From Chloroflexota bacterium (GTDB lineage: Bacteria; Chloroflexota; Anaerolineae; Anaerolineales; Villigracilaceae), in NCBI GenBank assembly GCA_021823555.1, contig JAKANW010000229.1, forward strand, positions 1 through 5,747: DNA of 5,747 bases, in the 5' to 3' direction. Numbering within the stretch: the first letter of the stretch is position 1; each line of letters begins with the position of its first letter. The notes beneath the pieces were generated by a model. The model had not been told where the DNA came from. It was given only the letters and a program-made list of their open reading frames with translations, and did not search any database. This document shows positions 1-5,177 of this stretch, one piece after another. Position numbers and translations under genes: made by a program.

Positions 1-24
1 GATGTATTTAGTTTGTCCGAAATC

Positions 25-57
25 AAAAAAAGACGCCCCTACGGGCGTCTTTTTTTT
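25..57 (-). terminator. Strong intrinsic terminator, bidirectional in design
   Basis: An 8-bp perfect GC-rich stem (arms 31-38 and 43-50, AGACGCCC / GGGCGTCT) closes a 4-base loop. It is flanked by six to seven A on the left and seven T on the right. Read on the minus strand, it is a hairpin followed by a run of T, a textbook Rho-independent terminator for the membrane-protein gene, whose TAA stop (56-58) overlaps the A/T flank. The A and T runs are symmetric, so the same element would also stop a plus-strand transcript arriving from the left of the window. No convergent gene is visible in the 24 bases available there. Confidence 0.93.
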
Positions 58-1063
58 ACTTCGCCTTTGGCCAAATAGCCAATTCCAGAGTGATGCGTTC
101 GAGGTAACTGTTCTCTGGCATGTTGCCTTTGCCATATTCCAGATCCACCACCGTGGCAAGCAATTGCAAGGTGGCCGTTTCGAGCAATACCTGTCCGTGC
201 GGCTCAATCTGAACCAGTTCCCCTTTGGCCTCCAACCGTTGCCGGATGGCGGCGTCGCCAAAGGCGTGCGGGGTCATCAACACTTTGGTGGCGGTCTTGA
301 TGTCGTTCTTATCGAATAACCAGATTTCGATGGCGGTGACCTTCTTCGGATCACCTACACCAATCGCCTCCGATACGCCTACGCCATACTCGCCCAGGAA
401 GTCGCCCGTCGGTGCGTCGATGCTGAACGATTCGTCATACAGGTCATCGCCTAACACGTAGGTGGTCATGGTGCGGGTGATGGGGTCCTGCAGGCCCATC
501 TTGGAGAAATCTGTTTTCTCGGCGGTGCGTGCGATTTCCTGCGCCTGTCGCGCCGGGGAATACTGCTCAGGTGAGACCTGCTTGCCAAACAGGAAGCGGC
601 GCGCCACCAAATAAGCCGCGGCCACGATTACCGCCAACGCCAAAATGCCGCCAATCGCAATCACCAAAATGTTACTGGTGCTGGAAACCGGCTGTGCTGT
701 GCCGCCTCCACCCGCGGTTCCACCTCCGGCTAGGTGCGCTTGAATGGCCGCCTTGAATCCAAGGATCGCACCGACATCCTGCTTACCTGGATTGGTTTGA
801 ATATTTTGGAAAATTTGTCCCGCGTTCGGTCCCAGATTCTCGTAACGGATCCAAGCCAATTCGGGGTCGGGATTGGCTTTGTAGGAGTCAATCGCCATCC
901 GCAGGTAATCTTCCTGATAGTCCGCCCGCAAGGTCTTGGGAGGCGCGTCGGTATAACTTACCGGCCATATTACCCAGCCAACCAGCAGGCCAATGAGCAA
1001 TCCAACCACTCCTGCTGCAATCCCTGCCACCAACGGCCGTTTTAGATAATCGAAGAGGCGCAT
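56..1063 (-). CDS. Uncharacterised two-helix membrane protein (Anaerolineae-type), 335 aa
   Basis: The function is unknown. Two hydrophobic helices are visible at about residues 11-33 and 131-153. The N-terminus is short and basic (MRLFDYLKR), and RR follows helix 2, so by the positive-inside rule both ends are cytoplasmic and residues about 37-130 lie outside. The external part is probably helical: it contains DYLRMAIDSY, WIRYENLG and an Asn/Gln-rich segment. It is joined to helix 2 by a flexible Gly/Ala/Thr/Ser-rich stretch (about 112-130). Residues about 190-335 form a soluble cytoplasmic domain, probably beta-rich. It contains DDLYDESFSI, GDFLGEYGVGV, a conserved-looking EIWLFDKNDIKTATKVLM and a C-terminal LELAIWPK. 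There is no enzyme motif I can name. The start is supported by AAGGAG (1070-1075) six bases upstream and by the position of helix 1. The gene has its own promoter (1126-1154) and ends at the strong terminator (25-57), so it is probably monocistronic. A role as a sensor or envelope scaffold is only a guess. Confidence 0.88.
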   Translation of the reverse strand: MRLFDYLKRPLVAGIAAGVVGLLIGLLVGWVIWPVSYTDAPPKTLRADYQEDYLRMAIDSYKANPDPELAWIRYENLGPNAGQIFQNIQTNPGKQDVGAILGFKAAIQAHLAGGGTAGGGGTAQPVSSTSNILVIAIGGILALAVIVAAAYLVARRFLFGKQVSPEQYSPARQAQEIARTAEKTDFSKMGLQDPITRTMTTYVLGDDLYDESFSIDAPTGDFLGEYGVGVSEAIGVGDPKKVTAIEIWLFDKNDIKTATKVLMTPHAFGDAAIRQRLEAKGELVQIEPHGQVLLETATLQLLATVVDLEYGKGNMPENSYLERITLELAIWPKAK

Positions 1064-1069
1064 GCCATG

Positions 1070-1075
1070 CTCCTT
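1070..1075 (-). promoter_or_regulatory. Ribosome binding site of the two-helix membrane protein gene
   Basis: The minus strand reads AAGGAG, six bases before the ATG at 1061-1063. A second ATG (1066-1068) lies closer to the motif but is out of frame, so this site and the reading frame decide the start. Confidence 0.8.
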
Positions 1076-1125
1076 TGAAAAACAGATACAGTCAACGAAT
1101 TACGAACGCCCTGTTAACTGCCTCC

Positions 1126-1154
1126 ATTATACAAAATAGTGGCGATTACGCCAA
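1126..1154 (-). promoter_or_regulatory. Sigma-70-type promoter for the membrane protein gene
   Basis: On the minus strand a consensus -10 box TATAAT (1126-1131) lies 17 bp downstream of TTGGCG (1149-1154), which matches the -35 consensus at four of six positions. The predicted start of transcription is near 1119, giving a leader of about 56 bases before the ATG at 1063. A 14-bp dyad, TGGCG-N4-CGCCA (1140-1153), covers most of the -35 box and part of the spacer, so a DNA-binding regulator could act here. The leader also holds an imperfect inverted repeat (arms 1089-1096 and 1113-1120). Confidence 0.75.
1140..1153. promoter_or_regulatory. Candidate operator: 14-bp inverted repeat inside the promoter
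   Basis: The perfect dyad TGGCG-ATTA-CGCCA lies between the -10 and the upstream edge of the -35 box of the minus-strand promoter. Such placement would let a bound dimeric repressor block RNA polymerase. The half-sites are only 5 bp, so chance is possible. It is too weak in stem length and lacks a following T-run, so it is unlikely to be the terminator of the methyltransferase gene upstream. Confidence 0.35.
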
Positions 1155-1191
1155 CAGTATTCGGGTACGGATTTGGAGAAAAAACCGGATT

Positions 1192-2589
1192 TTAACGTTT
1201 TTCGAGCAAATATAGCCTGCGTTCCGACTCCTGGACATCCAGCGCGGCGCGAATGTGGAACCATTGCTCGAACGCGGACTCGAATCCCTCACGGGTGTAG
1301 CCATCGAAAATGTCCTTGCGGCTGCGCAACAATTTCTGGACCTGGGAGTCGCTCTTTGGAACCCATTCGATCACCAACCACCGGCAGGAATCCGCGAAGA
1401 ACTCCGCCAGGCGTGGCAGCGGCACGTTGTTTGAAATCGCCAGGTGATGGATGAGCGCCAGCGCAAAGACCACGTCTGCCGGGCCGCGCTGACCGAACGA
1501 ATCGCGTTCGGCGTTCGCCCAGCCCAGCGCGGGGCTGGGATTGGTCAGGTCCAGCAGCAGCGGCAGGAGGTTTTGTTCTCCCTCCGCTTTGACGCGTTGG
1601 TAATTTTGTTCCACTGCAGTGGGATCGATGTCCCAGGCGAGAGTGTGAATCCCGCGCGTGCTCGCCAGGCGGCTGAACTCCCCGTTGTTCGCGCCTAAAT
1701 CCCAAACGGTAGATGGATGGGTTTGCTCCAGCCAATCGGAAATGATTTTCTTTTTGTGTTCGAAGGCCGCGTCAGTATAGTTGGTGATGGCGTAATAATT
1801 GCCCCATTCGGTGCCAGCGGGTTTCCACCCCAATTTTTTGACGGTCGCTTCGAGACTTTCGATCAAGCCGATGAATGCATTCTTGCTCATTCCACCCCGC
1901 TGACTCGCAGACCCGCTGACTCGCATTACGTCCACGTCGGCGTAGCGCGCTTGGGCGGAGGCATGAATATGAATGTGAGATAACAGCCCAAAGTCGAGGC
2001 GTGAAACGAAGGGCAGCAGGCGGCTGGCCAAGTCGAGCGGAATCCCGTCAATGTAGACGCGCAGCAGTTGGCCGAGCCGTACGTCGCGTTTTGCCATTAG
2101 TGCCAGCGGTGCGAGAAAATGCTGGCAGAACTGGCGGTAGGCGTCCCACGGTTTTCCCTCTTGATAGACCTCGAACGAAAGCGTGTCGATCAGCGTCGGT
2201 TTGCCATGCACGAATTGAATGTTGTAAGCGCTGGCATCCTTAAGGGACATGCCTGCCTTGAGGGCGCGTTTTTGAATGAAGAGCGTGGTCAGCGCGGCGT
2301 CCTTGAGTTGGCCAAATGACCACTCGTAGGGATACGAAATGAACGGGACACGCTGCGGTTGGATCACTTTGAACGCTAGCGATGCATCGGCGGGTTCGAC
2401 TTCCACTTCCTGGTGTGAAACAAGCAATCCGGCCTTGACGAGTTTCTCGTACAGGCCGGATTGCATCAAATGGTTGTAGTCTTCCGCATACGAATGATTG
2501 ACCTGCCGGAAGAGGACGCCACTTCGGGTGAAGAGAAAGCCGCTCGGGTCGCGGAAGGAAGCGCCCAGCGCGTCACTTGGATTCGGCAT
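1192..2589 (-). CDS. Class I SAM-dependent methyltransferase with an uncharacterised N-terminal (possibly kinase-like) domain, 465 aa
   Basis: The C-terminal part (about 290-465) is a Rossmann methyltransferase. Motif I is VWDLGANNGEF (295-305) for SAM binding. An acidic pair follows at the end of strand 2 (WDIDP, 319-323), then LLLDLTNPSPALGWAN (344-359), ALALIHHLAISNNVP (376-390) and IEWVPKSDSQVQKLL (407-421). This set is typical of a family usually annotated only as class I methyltransferase; the substrate is unknown. Residues 1-215 form a separate domain beginning SFRDPSGFLF. It includes PYEWSF (87-92) and, at 113-139, D118-x4-N123 and then I-D135, resembling a kinase-like catalytic loop. 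A linker (216-235) holds a short tandem DNA duplication. There is no signal peptide or membrane helix, so the protein is cytosolic. The ATG lies inside the 3' end of the upstream small gene (17-bp overlap) with no good Shine-Dalgarno, so translation is probably coupled. The next Met (42) would remove the conserved SFRDPSGF start. No clear terminator follows. Confidence 0.92.
   Translation of the reverse strand: MPNPSDALGASFRDPSGFLFTRSGVLFRQVNHSYAEDYNHLMQSGLYEKLVKAGLLVSHQEVEVEPADASLAFKVIQPQRVPFISYPYEWSFGQLKDAALTTLFIQKRALKAGMSLKDASAYNIQFVHGKPTLIDTLSFEVYQEGKPWDAYRQFCQHFLAPLALMAKRDVRLGQLLRVYIDGIPLDLASRLLPFVSRLDFGLLSHIHIHASAQARYADVDVMRVSGSASQRGGMSKNAFIGLIESLEATVKKLGWKPAGTEWGNYYAITNYTDAAFEHKKKIISDWLEQTHPSTVWDLGANNGEFSRLASTRGIHTLAWDIDPTAVEQNYQRVKAEGEQNLLPLLLDLTNPSPALGWANAERDSFGQRGPADVVFALALIHHLAISNNVPLPRLAEFFADSCRWLVIEWVPKSDSQVQKLLRSRKDIFDGYTREGFESAFEQWFHIRAALDVQESERRLYLLEKR
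1896..1925. repeat. Short tandem duplication, 16-bp period, inside the methyltransferase gene
   Basis: The 14-bp word CCCGCTGACTCGCA occurs at 1896-1909 and again at 1912-1925, giving a 16-bp period. It encodes residues about 222-232 in the linker between the two domains. The period is not a multiple of three, so the two copies are read in different frames (MRVSGSAS then QRGG), yet the ORF stays open and looks conserved on both sides. Confidence 0.85.
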
Positions 2590-2755
2590 CTTCTTCGTCG
2601 GTCACATCTGTTTTGGGTTTGACGCCAAACCAGCCCTTGATGCGCGTCCACGAGACGCGGATGGCAATACCAATGCCGAGCAGGGCCGCCAGCAGAATCT
2701 GGATCAGAAAACTGCCGGAACCGGGATCGAGATACGCGGGAGGAATGTAGTGCAT
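2573..2755 (-). CDS. Small single-helix membrane protein with YLDPGSGS motif, 60 aa
   Basis: This is a short but convincing gene. It begins MHYIPPAYLDPGSGSFLIQ, and the segment YLDPGSGS (8-15) followed at once by a hydrophobic helix (about 16-32) is a pattern I recognise from many small bacterial membrane proteins of unknown function. After the helix come basic residues (R33, R38, K40, K46, K48), then an acidic tail (DVTDEEDAESK). This predicts the N-terminus outside and a cytosolic C-terminus of about 27 residues. AAAGG (2763-2767) lies seven bases before the ATG. The gene starts 36 bp after topA, and its TGA stop (2573-2575) lies inside the methyltransferase ORF. This arrangement suggests equal expression of the two proteins, and the small protein may tether the methyltransferase to the membrane. 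That role is inferred. Confidence 0.85.
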   Translation of the reverse strand: MHYIPPAYLDPGSGSFLIQILLAALLGIGIAIRVSWTRIKGWFGVKPKTDVTDEEDAESK

Positions 2756-2762
2756 GGTTACA

Positions 2763-2767
2763 CCTTT
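2763..2767 (-). promoter_or_regulatory. Ribosome binding site of the small membrane protein
   Basis: The minus strand reads AAAGG within AGAAAGGT, seven bases before the ATG at 2753-2755. It supports the short ORF as a real gene. It lies just downstream of the intercistronic inverted repeat (2773-2792). Confidence 0.65.
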
Positions 2768-2772
2768 CTGTG

Positions 2773-2792
2773 ATGCGAGATCAATCTCGCAT
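2773..2792. repeat. Perfect 20-bp inverted repeat abutting the topA stop codon
   Basis: Arms ATGCGAGAT (2773-2781) and ATCTCGCAT (2784-2792) are exact inverted complements around two bases. In RNA this would be an 8-bp stem with a four-base loop. The 5' base of the stem, read on the minus strand, is the last A of the topA TAA. No T-run follows on either strand, so it is not a standard intrinsic terminator. It could protect the 3' end of the topA message, be an RNA-processing site, be a protein-binding dyad, or be one copy of a dispersed intergenic repeat. Confidence 0.8.
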
Positions 2793-5101
2793 TACTCAGC
2801 CGTTTCTGGCACGATTTCTTCCAACGGGAAGACTTCCTGACATTGGGTGCATTGCGCCTCACGTTTGTTGGCAATCACCAACAAGCTGCTGCATTTGGGG
2901 CAGGGCGCGGGAAGTGGCTTTTTCCAGGAAGTGAAGTCGCAATTGGGATAGTTGAGGCAGCCGTAGAACGTGCGGCCCTTGCGGGTTTTGCGCTCCACCA
3001 GTTCGCCGCCATCCTGTGGACACCGCACGCCGATCTTTTCCAGCCACGGTTCGGTGTAGTGGCACTTGGGGAAATTGGCGCACGAGATAAACTTTCCGAA
3101 ACGTCCGTAGCGGATAACCAGCTCACCGCCGTCTTCGGGGCATTGGCGCCCAATCGGTTCCGGCCCGGACTTGGTGACGGGCATTTCTGCCTGGGCTTTT
3201 TCTACATCCTTTTTGAAGGGATGATAGAACTCGTGTACCACCTCGGCCCATTCGGCCTGGCCGGAGGCGATCATGTCGAGGTCCTGCTCCATGCGCGCCG
3301 TGAACTGGTAATCTACGATGTCGGAGAAATACTCCACCATCAAATCATTGACTGTGACGCCGATCTCGGTGGGCACGAGGCGTTTGTCCACGCGTTCGAC
3401 GTAACCGCGCTGTTGAATGGTGGAAATGGTCGGCGCGTAGGTGGACGGACGCCCGATGCCGTTCTCTTCCAATGTTGCCACGAGCGAAGCTTCCGAGTAA
3501 CGCGGCGGCGGCTGGGTAAAATGCTGTTCAGGAATCAGACGCACTAGTTCCTGTTTTTGTCCCTCGGCCACGCCAGCTGGGATGCGGACATTTTCCTCCT
3601 CTTCTTCCGCCTTTGCATCCTCGTTCTTGGCTTCCTCATAGACCACCAGGAAACCAGGGAACTTGACCGCCGACCCCGAGGCGCGCAGCAAATATTCGTG
3701 ATCCGATCTGCCGGTCACTTCCACTTGCAGCGTGTCGTACACTGCCGCTTCCATTTGCGAAGCGACGAAACGCTGCCAGATGAGTTGGTAGAGCTTGAAC
3801 ATGGCCGGTTCGAGATATGGCTTGACCTGTTCCGGCTCGCGCATCACCGAGGTCGGGCGGATGGCTTCGTGCGCCTCCTGCGCGTTGGCAGAGCGAGTCT
3901 TGTATTGCGGCGGCTCGGGAGGTAGAAAGTCGGCGCCATATTTTTTCACAACAAACTCGCGCGCTTCTTGCTGTGCCAGCGCGGAAACATTGGTGGAGTC
4001 GGTACGCATATAAGTGATGAGACCGGTTGTGCCGCCATTGCCCACATCCTGGCCTTCGTACAAACCTTGGGCGAGCGCCATCGTGCGCTTGGAGGTGAAC
4101 CCAAGTTTGCGCGACGCCTCCTGTTGCAAGGTGGACGTGGTGAATGGCGCTGAGGGCCGGCGCCGGCGCTCGCCGCGTTTGACGCGCGTGATACCATAGG
4201 CGGCGGTTTCCATGTCGGCCAGAATCGGTTTGACAGTTTCTTCGCTGGGGAGTTCGACATCCTTGTCGTCAATTTTTGCCAACTTGGTCAGGAACGACTG
4301 GCGGAGACCCTCCGGCTTGAACTCGGCGTGGATCGACCAGTACTCCACCGGCTTAAAATCTTCGATCTCCCGTTCGCGCTCGACGATCATACGCAGCGCC
4401 ACCGACTGGACGCGTCCCGCCGACAGGCGGCCGCGCACTTTCTCCCACAGAATCGGGCTGATGCTGTAACCCACCAACCGGTCCAGCACGCGGCGTGCCT
4501 GCTGGGCGTTGACCAGGTCCATGTTGATGTCACGCGGATGCGAAAAAGCCTCCTTGATGGCCGGTTCGGTGATCTCGTGGAATTCCACGCGCTTGGCGCG
4601 CACCGGTTCGATCTGGGCGGCTTCCATCAAATGCCAAGAAATGGATTCGCCTTCGCGGTCGGGGTCGGTGGCGAGGAACACCTCTTCAGATGTCTTCGCC
4701 AGTTTCGTGATCTCCTTGACCACTTCCTTCTTTTCGTTTGGCACGCGGTATTTTGGCTCGAAGTTGTTGTCCACATCCACCGAAAGCTGCGACTTCAACA
4801 GGTCGCGCACGTGCCCCACCGAGGCGCGCACGGTGTAGCCCTTGCCGAGATAACGACCCACCGTCTTGGCCTTGGCGGGCGATTCCACGATGACTAGTTT
4901 GCCGTGCCGCGGTTTCTCCACGGGCGCGGGCTTTTCGGGCGGCGTCAAATTGGCGTGAGCCTCGGTGCGTCCCATCTTGTAAAGTTTCGTCCCGCACACC
5001 GGGCATACGCCAATCGTGACAGGCGACCCTTTGGCATTGAAACCTGCCGCCGGATCGTTCATTTCACGTTTGGTCTTGCACTTCATGCAATAAGCTTCCA
5101 T
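2792..5101 (-). CDS. topA: DNA topoisomerase I (type IA) with extra N-terminal zinc ribbon, 769 aa
   Basis: It relaxes negatively supercoiled DNA by passing one strand through a transient break. Order of parts: an N-terminal zinc ribbon (C5, C8, C33, C36; DUF5679-like) fused in front of the usual start; a Pro-rich linker (53-66); TOPRIM from about 67, with E73 in LVIVESPAKAKT and the Mg-binding D146, D148 and E150 in ATDPDREGE; SAGRVQSVALRMIVERE (227-243); the catalytic tyrosine Y364 in GLITYMRTDST; and AQEAHEAIRPT (407-417). HEAIRPT and NGIGRPSTYA (547-556) are hallmarks of the family. Three C-terminal zinc ribbons follow, near 654-680, 694-721 and 734-754. The first two have only three Cys each because the usual second Cys is Asp (CPEDGGE, CPQDGGE); the third has C734, C737, C751 and C754. 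An acidic patch (489-503) is a flexible insert. GGAGG (5106-5110) lies four bases before the ATG, and starting there keeps C5 of the first ribbon. All core catalytic residues are present, so it should be active. Confidence 0.98.
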   Translation of the reverse strand: MEAYCMKCKTKREMNDPAAGFNAKGSPVTIGVCPVCGTKLYKMGRTEAHANLTPPEKPAPVEKPRHGKLVIVESPAKAKTVGRYLGKGYTVRASVGHVRDLLKSQLSVDVDNNFEPKYRVPNEKKEVVKEITKLAKTSEEVFLATDPDREGESISWHLMEAAQIEPVRAKRVEFHEITEPAIKEAFSHPRDINMDLVNAQQARRVLDRLVGYSISPILWEKVRGRLSAGRVQSVALRMIVEREREIEDFKPVEYWSIHAEFKPEGLRQSFLTKLAKIDDKDVELPSEETVKPILADMETAAYGITRVKRGERRRRPSAPFTTSTLQQEASRKLGFTSKRTMALAQGLYEGQDVGNGGTTGLITYMRTDSTNVSALAQQEAREFVVKKYGADFLPPEPPQYKTRSANAQEAHEAIRPTSVMREPEQVKPYLEPAMFKLYQLIWQRFVASQMEAAVYDTLQVEVTGRSDHEYLLRASGSAVKFPGFLVVYEEAKNEDAKAEEEEENVRIPAGVAEGQKQELVRLIPEQHFTQPPPRYSEASLVATLEENGIGRPSTYAPTISTIQQRGYVERVDKRLVPTEIGVTVNDLMVEYFSDIVDYQFTARMEQDLDMIASGQAEWAEVVHEFYHPFKKDVEKAQAEMPVTKSGPEPIGRQCPEDGGELVIRYGRFGKFISCANFPKCHYTEPWLEKIGVRCPQDGGELVERKTRKGRTFYGCLNYPNCDFTSWKKPLPAPCPKCSSLLVIANKREAQCTQCQEVFPLEEIVPETAE

Positions 5102-5105
5102 TCAA

Positions 5106-5110
5106 CCTCC
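5106..5110 (-). promoter_or_regulatory. Ribosome binding site of topA
   Basis: GGAGG on the minus strand lies four bases before the ATG at 5099-5101. The spacing is slightly short, but the motif is strong. The alternative Met6 would be about 19 bases away and would remove the first Cys of the zinc ribbon, so the upstream ATG is preferred. Confidence 0.75.
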
Positions 5111-5134
5111 AGGATCAGCGCCGGGACAAGCAAG

Positions 5135-5154
5135 AAGGCGCATCGCTGCGCCTT
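5135..5154 (-). terminator. GC-rich stem-loop between manC and topA, possible weak terminator or attenuator
   Basis: Arms AAGGCGCA (5135-5142) and TGCGCCTT (5147-5154) pair perfectly over 8 bp. In minus-strand RNA the loop is GCGA, a GNRA tetraloop, so the hairpin should be very stable. It is followed on the minus strand by a mixed T-rich stretch (CTTGCTTGTC) rather than a clean T-run. Partial termination after manC, or protection or processing of the transcript, is therefore more plausible than a full stop. I see no convincing promoter between it and topA. Confidence 0.45.
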
Positions 5155-5177
5155 TGAATCTCCCTGGCGTCGTCCTC

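Noticed and set aside
1066..1068. Alternative ATG just after the Shine-Dalgarno of the membrane-protein gene
   Set aside because: It is out of frame with the 335-codon ORF and too close to the AAGGAG motif.
1155..1191. Possible terminator directly after the methyltransferase stop (T-run near 1178-1184 on the minus strand)
   Set aside because: No stem of useful length precedes the T-run, so it does not qualify as an intrinsic terminator.
1289..1735. Alternative minus-strand frame of 148 codons within the methyltransferase gene
   Set aside because: It overlaps the SAM-binding domain in another frame. The product is low-complexity, rich in Arg, Gly and Pro, and has no motifs.
2843..3547. Plus-strand open frame of 234 codons opposite topA
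   Set aside because: It lies wholly antisense to strongly conserved topA sequence including the zinc ribbons. Its translation has no recognisable domain and is explained by GC-rich codon bias on the opposite strand.
4156..4167. 12-bp perfect palindrome GCCGGCGCCGGC
   Set aside because: It is inside the topA stretch encoding a run of arginines before the conserved PSAPFTTSTLQQEA segment, so codon choice explains it.
4328..4897. Plus-strand open frame of 189 codons opposite the topA TOPRIM region
   Set aside because: The translation is rich in His and Arg in the way typical of an antisense shadow, and it overlaps the most conserved part of topA.
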